The position numbers and the translations under genes are program-made. A stretch of DNA of 64,000 nucleotides from positions 80,441,515 through 80,505,514 of the forward strand of contig CM069441.1 in assembly GCA_035610835.1 (NCBI GenBank), given 5' to 3'. This DNA comes from Ophiura sarsii. Its lineage: Eukaryota; Echinodermata; Ophiuroidea; Amphilepidida; Ophiuridae. Positions within the stretch are counted from its first letter, which is position 1. The number at the start of each line of letters is the position of its first letter. The notes beneath the pieces are model-generated. The model saw nothing but the letters and a program-made list of their open reading frames with translations. It did not search any database and was not told where the DNA came from. Below are positions 45,490 to 56,025 of the stretch, piece by piece.

Positions 45490-46375
45490 AGTTAGTACAA
45501 CAAATCATACTTAGTGATATTTGTCATCAGTTTGGTATTATTCATCATAGGGTATTTTGCATGTTTCACTATCTGTCCCCATCCTGGTACTACTATACAT
45601 GCTATACTACAGTATACGACTCTAGTACAGGAAACCCATACGTTGGTGTGTTTTTTCTGTTTTTTTTCTTCCCTACCAACGTATGGGGAAATTGTATTGC
45701 GAGAAACTGTCAATTTAATTTGCTGTATGAAGTGAATGGAGTGCAACTCAAATGAGTTGTGGGTGAATTACAGCAAAACTGCTTTTCCGTTGATTTTAAT
45801 ACTAGCTACGCACCTTCATGAAGTCTTACCAGCCACTTTTTAAAACATGAAAATGCTAAATTATTCCATTATTTAATCATAATTCTCCGCCGTGTAAATG
45901 CAATGGCAGAATTTTTTTTAGACATTTCGGGATCGTATCGCGGTCCAGATTAGTCTCATATACCCCACCGCAAAATAACAAACATCTATATACGCTACGC
46001 ACACCATTACGAACTAACAAAAATATTAATATGAGACTATTCATTTAAATCAAACATGGCGCCGATTTCGATAAACATCGCGAATGCCGTAAAGTGAATG
46101 GGATTAGAATTTCGCTTTAAATTTCAAGGGAATAGTGCATTTGTACAAAATGTTAAACGAATGGCAAGATAGATGAGAAAGAGTAGATAAGAACAAGCAC
46201 AAAGAAGTGTGTATTTGAGCTCTGGTAAGCGATACAGAAATTAACACGAAAATCATATTTAGAAGGAGTCATACTTAGGATGAGGACAGATAGTGAAACA
46301 TGCAAAATACCCTATGATAAATAATACCAACTGATGACAAATATCACTAAGTATGATTTGTTGTACTAATACGAC
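45490..46375. mobile_element. Element with ~105-bp inverted ends
   Basis: 45490-45594 and 46272-46375 are reverse complements with few changes (TTAGTACAACAAATCATACT, GTGATATTTGTCATCAG, GCATGTTTCACTATCTGTCC). The interior (about 680 bp) has a further inverted pair, CCATACGTTGGTG and CCAACGTATGG, at 45639-45687. No transposase. Target duplication not resolved. Confidence 0.8.
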
Positions 46376-46380
46376 TCCGC

Positions 46381-46399
46381 CCCCCCCCCCCCCCCCCCC
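46381..46399. repeat. C19 homopolymer
   Basis: Run of about 19 C adjoining the inverted-repeat element. Length may be inaccurate. Confidence 0.9.
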
Positions 46400-46534
46400 T
46401 GAACGATTTTTTTTTACTAATCAACATTTGAATCATGATTTGTAAAATCAGTTGACTTTTTTCTTTTCTTTTTTAAAATCATTTTATTCAATGACTTTTG
46501 CTCCTCGCGAATGGTGCGGCACTTTACCGCCGAG

Positions 46535-46672
46535 GTGCGTCAACTTCTCATGTACCATGACGCACCCTGTGTCAAAAGAGTGACGGAACTTTGTCATACA
46601 ATATACGCACCCTCAGTCAATTCTGTGACGTACCATTGGTTGATTCTGACGGACCGTATGACGCACCCCCGT
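46535..46672. repeat. TGACG-word repeat block 1
   Basis: ATGACGCACCC, GTGACGGA, GTGACGTACC and CTGACGGACC recur at intervals of about 25-35 bp. 48200-48345 has the same words in similar order, including a CATGTACCAT start (46550 and 48179). TGACG is the half-site of CREB/ATF factors, but a repeat origin is simpler. Confidence 0.7.
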
Positions 46673-47034
46673 TGGCGATTATTTTTTGGGTACATGATCC
46701 TAGTTAAGGATGTTCATATCATTGACAACAGTGGGTGGACATTTTTTTGAAAATTAGTTGGCTAAAATATGTAGAAAACTCCATGTTTAACTCTTTTAAA
46801 TACAGCGATGTAGTACGATGTGGCTAGGATGTATTCACTGATGTCTATATAACCCCGCACAAGCAACTAGACATGATACTTGATAGTAAACCTTTTTTTA
46901 CCTAAAATGGTTTAAAATGTGCATGACTTGCCCAGTTTTCAGCAATATGAAGCAAACTATTTTTGGTTATAATTTTTTTATTATTCAGCCTGCAGACATG
47001 GTTGAACCATCATTTTTCATTGTAAAGTACTTTA

Positions 47035-47110
47035 TTAATAATAATGATAATAATAAAACCATACTTATTGAGCGCATAACACAATTAAGTCCCTATGCGC
47101 TATCACAAAC
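47035..47110 (-). repeat. LINE/SINE 3'-tail remnant
   Basis: AATAATAATGATAATAATAA followed by a GAGCGCATAAC...CTATGCGCTATC stem. It is the antisense form of a (ATT)n-tailed retroelement end. Confidence 0.5.
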
Positions 47111-47394
47111 AAACAAACAAAAACACACAGTAACATGAGTAACAAAAGACAAAACAAAAATAAATTAAACATTAACATTAAATAGGTAAGTTTAATTGTT
47201 TCCATCTATTCCATTTTCAAAGAGATAATTTTATTTTCAAAATTTTATGAACATGCCTATCCTAGTGAACGGGCCTGTCCTCCTACCTCTGCTGTGGTTA
47301 GACTGTTCTGCGCTTGTGTGGTATAGCGCAATGCTGATCCCCAATATTATATGTGACAGTACTCTCAAAATGAAAAGTTCTTGGTCTACTGTAC

Positions 47395-48190
47395 ATGGCG
47401 GTTCCTTGTTTTTTCCATTGCCAATAAGGACACATTCCCATCGATGTCACCTTTCCACATCACGGTTGAGGGAGTTACCAAACTCCTAAATAATCTCCAA
47501 CCAAACAAGGCCACTGGACCAGATGGAATCCCAGGTAGAATACTCCGACTCGCAGCTGATGAGATAGCCCCCCTTCTCAATCTTATCTTTAACAAGTCCA
47601 TCACTACCGGGCTCATACCAGACGACTGGCAGACAGCGAACATCTCCCCCATATATAAAAAAGGCGACAAGACCACACCTGCCAACTACAGGCCCGTATC
47701 ATTGACTTCCATATGTTCAAAAATCATGGAACATATCATACACAGCAACATAATGAAGCACCTTGACAAACATAAAATACTTACAGACAAACAACATGGC
47801 TTCCGTACTAAGCACTCATGCAATACACAACTCCTACCTATTGACAACACACAACATTCTACATTCACTTGACAATAATACCGAGACAGACATCATAATT
47901 ATGGACTTCAGTAAAGCCTTTGACACGGTACCCAACAACAGACTATTATACAAACTTAACAAATACGGCATCACTGACAACTTACACACATGGATTTCCA
48001 ACTTGCTCACCAAACGTAAACAGAGGGTAGTCGTTGATGGAATGCATTCAGACTGGTCTAATGTGCGATCGGGCGTGCCACAAGGCACAGTTCTGGGCCC
48101 ACTCCTCTTTTTGCTTTAAATCAACGACCTCCCTCACAACATTTCATCCACAGTTCGTCTGTTCGCAGACGACTGTGTCATGTACCATAA
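47395..48190 (+). pseudogene. CR1/L2-like LINE reverse transcriptase fragment
   Basis: The frame from 47395 encodes NNLQPNKATGPDGIPGRILR, IFNKSITTGLIPDDWQTANI, PIYKKGDK, NYRPVSLTSICSKIMEHIIH and a QHGFRTKHSC block. A frameshift near 47830 leads to IIIMDFSKAFDTVPNNRLLY, GVPQGTVLGPLLF, an in-frame TAA at 48118, then INDLPHN and FADDC, after which homology stops. Fingers and palm motifs, including the catalytic FADD, are present. The 5' endonuclease domain and the C-terminus are missing. It is an inactive fragment inside the PRORSD1 intron, in the sense direction. Confidence 0.9.
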
Positions 48191-48199
48191 ATATGATGT

Positions 48200-48345
48200 A
48201 CACCGTGACGCACCCATGTAAAGTGACGGACATTGATGCACCCTTCGTCAATTTCGTGACGGACCAAAGGTTGTCACTGACGTACCCTCCGTCAAGAATG
48301 TGGTGGTAAACGACGCACCCATGACGCACCTGTCCAGGGGGTCGT
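48200..48345. repeat. TGACG-word repeat block 2
   Basis: Contains GTGACGCACCC, GTGACGGAC, CTGACGTACCC, GACGCACCC and ATGACGCACC. It begins exactly where the LINE fragment ends and mirrors block 1 at 46535-46672. Confidence 0.7.
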
Positions 48346-48523
48346 ATAGTGCGTCTTACAACTGATAGGTGTATTAATTCCATATTATTGTATTGCATGT
48401 ATTGATTGATATAATATTAATGATTTGCTTTTCCAAATTCGACAATCACCTTGGAAATAAGATAATAGTCAGCATTGGCCAGTAAGTTGGTAGACGTCTC
48501 ACAGACTTGTGAGTTGGACTTAA

Positions 48524-48729
48524 CCCCCTGAGAACTACCGGCCGATTGGTTAAAAAGATGGATACATCATTTATTGCACCAATGAGAGACATTGTTAGAA
48601 TAATTATATCCCTGATAAAGATGGGAGTGAAACATTTTACAAGCTGCCTTTGAATTGGCTATTCATTTGAGTACATCTTGTAATAAACCAATCAGAACCA
48701 CTGTAAAATAGACAGGTAGACCCCAGGGG
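48524..48729. mobile_element. Possible TTAA-type MITE
   Basis: The left end TTAA|CCCCCTGAGAACTACC and the right end complement TTAG|CCCCTGGGGTCTACC are similar, and inner GATTGGTTAA and AACCAATC also pair. The right TTAA is mutated to CTAA. The piggyBac-like assignment is tentative. Confidence 0.5.
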
Positions 48730-48971
48730 CTAAATTTGATTAATAGCGACACATTGGGAACAAATTAGGGAAATATCCTCATAAACCTGTGTCATATAAA
48801 TATACGGAATACTGTACATCACAAGGCAGCAATTATTTTGCTGTTGATTTACAGTTTTAAAATGATAGCTGCTTTGTCCTTTATTCTGTGTGTAAGACCT
48901 ATTTGAGGAGTGAGGACATTGCCCAAATTAGCGATGCAATGCCTTGCTTGTCATAATGTAACTCATAAATG

Positions 48972-49065
48972 CAGTGGCGTACCCAGCTTTTGGAAACTGG
49001 GTGGGGGCCGACCATAGTTGTACCGACGAAAGGCATGATGTACCGACAATTTTGGTACGCCACTG
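48972..49065. mobile_element. 94-bp hAT-like MITE
   Basis: Starts CAGTGGCGTACC and ends GGTACGCCACTG. A perfect 8-bp duplication CATAAATG flanks it (48964-48971 and 49066-49073). It is a very small hairpin element with no coding capacity. Confidence 0.94.
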
Positions 49066-49182
49066 CATAAATGCATGCACAAAACTACATTGTAGTCTAG
49101 GGGAAATAAACACTGCACAAAAAGAAAGTATCGCACATTTTGGCACCTCATTTGTTACAATAGCACCAATATTGATGAAGCA

Positions 49183-49740
49183 GTGGCCATTTGAATAAAA
49201 AATGATGCAGTTTCCATTGTTGCACTTAAAAGAGAAAAGAGCGTAAACAAAACAAGGAATCTAAAGTGTACCTCTTCTTTCTCTCTCTCTACGAAAAGAC
49301 AATCATAATCCGAACATCTCACATTGTTCCAACACCTCACTGTATCTACTGAAAGTGTGATACTCATCCTTTACAGTGACCTGGATCATTCATGATGTTT
49401 GTAAGCAAGCCAAACACATGTCTCTCCATTTCCGTGCAACCTTCATTCTTACTCCAAATCGACAAGCAACTTCAGTTACAGAAATGCAACAATGGAAACT
49501 GCATCATTTTTTTATTCAAATGCACTTAACCCTATATACCTATTAAAAGAGCGTAAATAAAACAGATTAAAAAATCCAAAGTGTACCTCTTCTTTCTCTC
49601 CATGAAATAGTTGTAGAGTTTCTGTATACTGAAGTTGCTCTTCGATTTGGAGTTACAAGGAAGGTTGCACGGAAATGGAGAGACAAGTAGACACATCATA
49701 AATGGTACTCGTCATTGTAAAGGATGAGTTTTATTATTTT
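49183..49740. repeat. Foldback cluster with mixed direct and inverted copies
   Basis: 49189-49224 and 49485-49520 are inverted (TTGAATAAAAAATGATGCAG). The segment AAAGAGCGTAAACAAAACA...CTTCTTTCTCTC is repeated in direct orientation (49230 and 49546). A third module with CTCTCCATTTCCGTGCAACC (49422) is inverted at 49665. The order suggests a foldback element with a partial second copy. Confidence 0.8.
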
Positions 49741-50064
49741 CAAGATCTTGCCTGATAAGGCTCCCTCTTATTTAACAGAACTTGTGCAACCATATGTTCC
49801 AGGGCATTGCAGGCTGCGCTCCTCAAAACAAGGGCTTCTTCAGGGAAAATGTGCAAAACATCAGTGGAGACAGCCAAGTTTTCAGATCGCAGCACCAAAA
49901 CTATGGAATAGCTTGTCTAAATATGTGAAACTGTCAAACTCTGTACATATTTGTACTCTGAAGCAAAATCTTTTTATGTTATTTTGGTTGTTATGTAGAG
50001 AAGCGCCATGAGCGTCGTGTGGGATACCGGCGCTTTATAAATTGCCATTATTATTATTATTATT
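49724..50064 (+). pseudogene. LINE C-terminus with (ATT)n tail
   Basis: Encodes PSYLTELVQPYVPGHCRLRS, SFQIAAPKLWNSLSKYVKLS and a KQNLFMLFW end with stop at 50011. This is the typical last ~80 residues of CR1/L2-like LINEs. It is followed by GCGCTTTATAAATTGCC and (ATT)n, the usual microsatellite tail. It is a 5'-truncated insertion, in the sense direction of PRORSD1. Confidence 0.88.
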
Positions 50065-50244
50065 ATGTAGGACTTAATAAGAAGTGTTATTAAACAATTC
50101 TGTTACAATACTTTTTAACTCCAATTCAGCCATTTCCTCATGCAACTATTCACCCTGTCCCATAAAGTACAAAAAGAACGTATTCATGTATTTTTATCCC
50201 CTACTCGTGGGGTGTACCCAAATTGACCTCTAATAATCCCTATG

Positions 50245-50257
50245 TGACCTTTGACCC
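50245..50257. promoter_or_regulatory. Near-perfect DR1-like motif in intron
   Basis: TGACCTTTGACCC lies 150 bp before PRORSD1 exon 2 and resembles the DR1 motifs at 3.9-4.05 kb. Function is unknown; it may be part of a repeat. Confidence 0.3.
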
Positions 50258-50406
50258 CATTTACGTGAACCCCCAGCCAGGAGGATTCACAAGTCGTGAT
50301 TTGCAGTATTTGTAATTTCCATGATAACTTTTTTACAGAAGGTCAGAAAGATTCTTTAAAAACTCACAGAATATCTTACGACTAATTACGTCATTTATCC
50401 TTCCAG

Positions 50407-50835
50407 GTATTCACAGTTGAAGCAATGATGCCGCATATCCAGCATCTGGAAGGTGCCGTCAGCAAGAATCTATTCATGAAAGACAAAAAGAAGAAGCTCT
50501 GGCTGCTATCTGCGCTCCACGACAGAGAGATCAATCTCGGTGCTCTGGCCAAGAAAGTCGGCGCGCCCGGTGGCCTGCGATTTGCTGACGAGTCCATCAT
50601 GCTACAGAAACTCGGCGTTGGACAGGGTTGTGTGACGGCGTTGTCTTTATTCAACGATAAAGCCGGAGATGTACGTTTTATCTTGGACTCGGCTTTCCTG
50701 GACGGAGGGCATCCTAAGGTTTTCTTCCACCCCATGGTGAATTCTGCCACTACCGGACTAACTCCAGAGAATTTCAAAAAATTCTTGACAGCAACGGGCC
50801 ATGATCCAATTCTTGTTAATTTTGATGACTTATGA
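50407..50835 (+). CDS. PRORSD1: PRORSD1 exon 2 (YbaK/ProX domain)
   Basis: After acceptor TTCCAG the frame encodes residues 35-176: VFTVEAMMPHIQHLEGAVSK, NLFMKDKKKKLWLLSALHD, ALAKKVGAPGGLRFADE, LGVGQGCVTALSLFNDKAGD, VRFILDSAFLDGGHPKVFFH, PMVNSATTGLTPENFKKFL and a GHDPILVNFDDL end with TGA. This is a full YbaK/ProX fold as in vertebrate PRORSD1 (about 170 residues). The family deacylates tRNA(Pro) mischarged with Ala or another small amino acid, in trans, in the cytosol. The conserved Lys lies in the SKNLFMKD block and the HP(M)xN loop is intact. No frame damage, so it is probably functional. Confidence 0.94.
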   Translation, partial: VFTVEAMMPHIQHLEGAVSKNLFMKDKKKKLWLLSALHDREINLGALAKKVGAPGGLRFADESIMLQKLGVGQGCVTALSLFNDKAGDVRFILDSAFLDGGHPKVFFHPMVNSATTGLTPENFKKFLTATGHDPILVNFDDL

Positions 50836-50849
50836 TAAATGTGTACCAG

Positions 50850-51063
50850 GGTAAAGTCACCAGTTTTCGGTCAGCGCCTATTTTTGGTCACTTCGCCCAA
50901 ATCGTGTAATGAAAATGACCTTGTCATTTTAAACTGACGGCTAAAACACCGCTGATATAGTTGATGCCCGGTATTGCTTTAAAATGGCGACGACCGATGC
51001 AATTACACGATTTGGGCAAAAGTGACCGAAAATAGGCGCTGATAGAAAACTGGCAACTTTACC
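50850..51063. mobile_element. 214-bp foldback MITE after PRORSD1
   Basis: Arms GGTAAAGTCACCAGTTTTCG, CAGCGCCTATTTTTGGTCAC, GCCCAAATCGTGTAAT and their complements at 51000-51063. It starts 15 bp after the stop codon, so it forms part of the presumed 3' untranslated region. Target duplication not fixed. Confidence 0.85.
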
Positions 51064-51424
51064 ATACCAGTGATACCTAGTATCTGTTTGTGAGTGTCTT
51101 GACCTCAATATTCAAAATTAATTTTAATATAGGTGTGTGACATGAAGTATACTGGGGCTGGAGAACTGAATTTTACCTCTGGAACTGAATTTTAGTCAAA
51201 TTTGAGGCTATTGAACTGAATATTATCACATTTGTGTGAATTTTGGTTCAAAACATGCACAGGGTACCATGTAGCAGTACACATAATCATGCACTTGCTT
51301 GGAGCCCACAGCAGCTCATATAAAGATCCCACTGTGCGCATAATTGACAGCTGGTTTCGACCGAGAACCACTATAGACATGATAGATAAACCATGGTTAG
51401 ATCGCCACTGTTTTTTGGCCAGGA
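51064..51424. other. No gene; possible PRORSD1 3' region
   Basis: Includes a short duplicated GAACTGAATTTTA word (51162 and 51182). No AATAAA close to the stop codon was noticed. Confidence 0.35.
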
Positions 51425-51428
51425 TTAA

Positions 51429-51802
51429 AGGCATATTATGTGATCTTTTCCAGAGAGCGCCCTCTATTCATGAATTTTTTTTAGAAAGTAGATTTTCTTG
51501 CAGATTTACATTTATGATCATAAATTGTACATACATTCCAAGTTACATAGCGATACGATTCCTAATTACCTCAAAATCATGGTTTTAGAGTGAATTTAGA
51601 CTAGAATAAAATAAGTTGTCGGATATCCGACAGTTTATTTTCACTCTAAAACCATGATTTTGAAGTAATTAAGAATCGTATCGCCCTGTAACTTGGAATG
51701 TATGTACGATTTATGATCAGAAATGTAAATCTGCAAGAAAATCTGCTTTCAATTTGTTTTCGATGTTGAGCTCATTCCCTGGAAAGATCACATAATATAC
51801 CT
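51429..51802. mobile_element. TTAA-flanked palindromic MITE (374 bp)
   Basis: The ends AGGCATATTATGTGATCTTT and the complement of AGGTATATTATGTGATCTTT have TTAA on both sides (51425-51428 and 51803-51806). The whole element is a near-palindrome centred near 51620 (GTCGGATATCCGAC). piggyBac-type, non-autonomous. Confidence 0.92.
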
Positions 51803-52111
51803 TTAAGTAAGATGGTGGAGGGTTTAGGTATCTACGGGCCTAGAATACTCCCTCACATCAATACCCCATATCTTGCACTTGATCAAGGACCAACCATTCA
51901 ATCAATGAGTTTTCCAAGGGTGGCCAAATACTTTTTCGAGCCCTGCATTAATTTGATCAATCCGCATAAGTATTATAATATTTATATTATCGCTGTATGT
52001 TTGTTTGATTATACGTGGTGAATAAACAGTAACTGCATACAAATTGGACTGCTTGATATGACCTTGAACATCTGAATAGAGGGTCAAGGGTTAACAAGGT
52101 TGATATCATCT
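51803..52111. other. No gene seen
   Basis: Short AT-rich spacer between two TTAA-type elements. Confidence 0.35.
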
Positions 52112-52115
52112 TTAA

Positions 52116-52884
52116 GGGAGCACCACACCAACTACTGTAAAAGCCAATATTTTTGCGTAAATATATTTTCGCGCATTTTGCTATCATAGACATTTCGTGA
52201 ATTTTTTTTTCGCGGGCGACCTTCTGGATGCACTGCATGAATGTTGAAAACATTATTTTCGCGTGTTGTAATTTTTGAAATTTTGAAAAATATTATGCCT
52301 AAAAAGCGTGAAAATAAAACCACCGCAAAAATGTCAGCTTTTACAGTAATTTCCCCATTGGAATTACATTGGGGGTTATCAGACTAGATTTTTCGCTATG
52401 GATCTGCAAACAGTGTCCTCACTTGTTCATGTTTTCTGTAGTGCTTCCGTGTTGGGAACTATTTCGGGCAATAAATTGAAAATTCTTGTGACTCATCACA
52501 TCAAAACATACCTCTTGGGTCTTTTATCCAATGTCTGGATTTTATCATCATCAAAACATGCACAAATCAAGCTTTAAATTGATACCTCGTAATTGAAATT
52601 TAGCCACGAAATATGATGAATAGAAGCTAAGCATTAATTTTTAATTGCTTTAAATTTTCCCGAGACATTTTACTTCATATATATCTAAAACTACAAACAC
52701 TGACATATGTATATTTTGATGTGATGGGTCACATTGTCATTGTAGGTGCAATGGATAGGTCCCATTCATTTAATTTAATTAATACAATAATCCCATCCCC
52801 GGAGAACCTCACATTTTCAAACTGAGTCTCCATGCTTTTCTGGAACAATTTCAGGATTGCACATTGATTTGGTGTGGTGCTCCC
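52116..52884. mobile_element. Outer element with nested MITE
   Basis: Inverted ends GGGAGCACCACACCAA (52116) and its complement ending at 52884. TTAA precedes the left end, TTAG follows the right. A complete TA-type MITE (52135-52346) lies within it close to the left end, showing that the outer element was there first. Confidence 0.75.
52135..52346. mobile_element. TA-flanked MITE, family CTGTAAAAGCC, copy 1
   Basis: Ends CTGTAAAAGCCAATATTTTT and its complement, TA outside (52133-52134 and 52347-52348). The same family is at 55852-56023; both carry AAATAAAACCACC near the right end. Confidence 0.9.
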
Positions 52885-53679
52885 TTAGCCCAAATTCAGG
52901 GTCATTAGTTCAAATCACCCTCCAGTTCAACTCATGCATGAATGTAGTACAGTACCAATCACTTGGATCAATTCAAAATCAGTTAACGGGTGATGGGTGA
53001 TTGGAATTGCACTCGGGCTCCAAATTGATGATGGGGCACTAAGGCCAACAAATAGTCAAGACTTTCTTGGAATAACAAAGGTCCGGGGCAAAGGTCTAGG
53101 ACACCAAGGCAATGTCCTCTATGGCCTTGGTGAAATTTGAGCCCTGGGTATGGAATGATGCAATTTGGAATAGTAAATTTCAATGATAAAAAAGACATGT
53201 ATTGGCTTAATAAAGATATCCGCTGAAATGTCTGTGTTTTGGTTTTTGATGTTTATTCAAGTTCAACTTTGACCTCATGATCAAGATAGAGATACCTATT
53301 ATATTCAATATTTCATTTTTTACTATGAGTACTATCAGTAGAATGTGCATGTACTACTGTTTGCATCTTTCAAACTTTGTACTTGCTATTTATCGAACAT
53401 GGGGATATTACAGATTAATTATAGACACTCTTAATTTGAAAAACAACTTGGACAAAAATAACTATGAATTATACAGAGTGTCTCAGAGCAATATTCTGGG
53501 AAAGTTGTATTTATTTTGGCCATGAATACATCGCCAATGGTTATTTAAGTGTGTATGATTCTAACATCTAAACGTATTTATCTTGCTTGGGAATTATGAA
53601 TTATAAAAATTAAGACATTCCAAATGTGGCCAAAATGATCTCTTTGGAAAATCTATCCAATCAGTAATCATGTTTAGCA
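52885..53679. other. No gene seen
   Basis: The 71-codon minus frame 52983-53198 and the plus frame 53277-53525 have no recognisable domain. ACAGAGTGTCTCAGAGCAAT at 53475 may be a transposon end. Confidence 0.35.
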
Positions 53680-53680
53680 T

Positions 53681-54121
53681 ATCGTCAGCCTGCTTCGATA
53701 ATTGCCTAACTCATTTTTTCTAGTTCTTTAGAAAACAACAAAAGTATGAAAAGTGAGTTAGGCAATTATCGAAGCAGGCTGACGATATGTTGAATAGCAA
53801 CATGAATAGTGCAGGTAAATTCTAACAGGAGCAGTAACTGTTGGATAGAATTAGGTTGGGGATATACCTTGAAGTGAAATGTGGCTTGTTATATACCTAA
53901 TACGAGTTAATATGACCCATTTTAAACAATCTTCATCATTAGTACAATCTGCCTAACTCACAATGCTGAATTGCAATTGTGCATTTATCAACACTTATGA
54001 TTGGTCAATGACTTAGGTATTATAACAGCATGTGCATAATGTTATGAAGTCATGATTTATGCAAAAAACTCAATTTCGCTGAAAAGTGAGTTAGGCAATT
54101 ATCGAAGCAGGCTGACGATAT
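53681..54121. mobile_element. Foldback with three copies of one terminal repeat
   Basis: TCGTCAGCCTGCTTCGATAA plus TTGCCTAACTCA stands at 53682; inverted copies end at 53786 and 54119, each next to TA. Partial CTGCCTAACTCA occurs at 53950. Either a 105-bp MITE with a further solo end, or a larger element with an internal repeat. Confidence 0.8.
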
Positions 54122-54307
54122 AGAGCTAAATGTATTGAAATGGTATGCAGGTATTGTATCTGGTTCAGCATATAGAGCTATACGTATATTAAAATGGTAT
54201 GCAGGTGTTGTATCTGGTTCTAATTTCAACTGGAAGTTTATATCTGTTGATTGATGAATTAGACTAAATACTGGAACTGTTTACATCTGCTACATTGCGT
54301 GTAAAAC

Positions 54308-54444
54308 TGACCTGCTGACGATGTTGGGTCACGTGATAGATGAAGATGGCTTGGAATACCCCAAAGAGTCCCGGTCCCAGGTGTGTGATAGCCTCCTGTT
54401 GGGTCCTGATCCAACACGTGATCCAACATAATCAACAGGTCAGA
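54308..54444. repeat. 137-bp imperfect hairpin
   Basis: GACCTGCTGACGATGTTGGG with TCACGTGA on the left pairs with CACGTGATCCAACATAATCA and ACAGGTC on the right. Probably a small MITE. Confidence 0.7.
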
Positions 54445-54639
54445 TTCCTGATGAAGTGTGATGGTTTCACACACAATGTAGCAGTTGTAAAATGTGAGTT
54501 TTATCAATCTTTTTTCCAACTACTGGATGACTGATAGTCTTTATATTATATCTGTCGCTTGCTTCTAAAATGTAATACTTGCGAGGTACAAAGGATTTTT
54601 TCAGCTTCAGTAAGTCGGATTTTTCTTTTTGTTGGAATT

Positions 54640-55092
54640 ATTTTTTTAAATTTACTGCACAAAAACACGTTTTAAAGATTTTAAATTTTTTGTTTTTTTG
54701 ATTTTTAAACAAGCAGATACTACTCAAAAACACGTTTTCATCTTTCTTTATTGTTATGTGCTTCTTTCAATTTTTTTCAATTTTTTTTTTTCTTCAAATT
54801 TTTTTCTTTCTTTTTTTTGAAAAAAAAATAAAAAATAAAATAGCGACCCTAGATTTCTGAACATTCGGGTCGGTCAAGTCAACTCTTTTTTTTTTGTGCC
54901 TAATCTTAAGTTTTGTCTGTTTGTTGAACAGGTTGGTCCGTACAGACTAGACTAAAGCAAAATGCTCAAACCATGCTTAAATTAGCCTAATACATATGTG
55001 TACATGTACATTTTGAACAATTAGGCTGAACAAAATAGATAAGTTGACTTGCCCTTTGCGACAGACTGAAAATCTAGGGTCGCTTTTTACTG
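54640..55092. mobile_element. GTTGACTTGCCC-family elements
   Basis: 54660-54893 is the reverse complement of 60099-60320 (ACGTTTTCATCTTTC..., AGCGACC(C/T)TAGATTT, GGGTC-GTCAAGTCAACT). 54838-54893 and 55035-55092 are also an inverted pair (AGCGACCCTAGATTT outward, GTTGACTTGCCC inward). Repeated foldback family, class unknown. Confidence 0.75.
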
Positions 55093-55627
55093 TCATATTT
55101 TGGTTAGTAATAGCAAAATGTGTTTTGTTTATGTATAACTGCAATATAAAATTGTCAATTACTCACTTATTTGTAAAATATTAATAAAAGTTCTTAGAAA
55201 GAAGAAATGCATGTTTAGCATTCTTTGAAATCTGCGTTCTTGTGCAGTATTATTTTATTTGTTCCCCTAAAAAACCCTGATTTTTTCTTCTTATTGTTGC
55301 ATTGTGGTGCAAATTATTGATATGCGTTGGAACTGAAGAACAGATTTTGACCAATTTTCAGTGATTACTGATGAAATAAAATTATATTTACTAACACGGT
55401 ATGAATCATTCTAGTATAGCCTGTATTACTGCAACCATCTGTTGCACACACACACAAATAATAACGTAGACAATTGTTTTTCCTCTCGACTGAATAACAT
55501 TTTATTAGAGCACTCAGCAGGCTCTGTACCTACCTGTAAAATAAACTACATGTCTGAAATTCATCATTCAATGTTGAATTTGTAATTAATGTTGATATTG
55601 CCACAATTAGGATCATGGTACATGTAT
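55093..55627. other. No gene seen
   Basis: AT-rich; no supported feature. Confidence 0.35.
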
Positions 55628-55802
55628 CAGGGGTGTGAGAGGCCACAAATAAAAAGAGGAAAACGGACAAAAACGAGGGAAAACCGCGTAATATTGGGTA
55701 AAAATGCCAAATATGGGCTAAAATGAAAAGATGACATTTTGGCATAAGAAAATTTAAAAAAAAAGAGGATATCAGCTAAAAAGAGGAACTCTCACACCCC
55801 TG
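55628..55802. mobile_element. hAT-like MITE (175 bp)
   Basis: Starts CAGGGGTGTGAGAG and ends with its exact complement. CAGGGG termini are typical of hAT elements. A perfect 8-bp duplication is not visible (ACATGTAT against GTGTATGT). Confidence 0.78.
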
Positions 55803-55851
55803 GTGTATGTCTAATGCCTTTCAACAGGGTGCACAGAATATGGATGGAATA

Positions 55852-56023
55852 CTGCAAAAGCCAAATATTTTTGCGCACAAATATTTTGACATCAAAGACG
55901 TTTTTTCGCATGACAGTGTCTTCCTAGTCCTTACAGAATATGGATAGAATAGGGACAATATTAAAAGCTATAATTTTCGCATCTTTAAATAAAACCACCA
56001 CAAAAAAAATTAGGCTTTTGCAG
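55852..56023. mobile_element. TA-flanked MITE, family CTGTAAAAGCC, copy 2
   Basis: Ends CTGCAAAAGCCAAATATTTT and its complement, TA outside (55850-55851 and 56024-56025). Interior diverged from 52135-52346 by indels. Confidence 0.88.
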
Positions 56024-56025
56024 TA

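Larger units (their letters stand above)
45437..50406 (+). other. PRORSD1: PRORSD1 intron 1 (transposon-rich)
   Basis: Donor GTAGGT and acceptor TTCCAG. It holds an inverted-repeat element, a C19 tract, two CRE-like repeat blocks, parts of two LINEs, two or three MITEs and a foldback cluster, listed separately. Sequence between these has no coding signal. Confidence 0.85.

Noticed and set aside
46511..46750. CRE-like TGACG words as a real enhancer of PRORSD1
   Set aside because: The same words recur as a repeat block at 48.2 kb, so a repeat origin is more likely than a host regulatory array; kept only as a finding.
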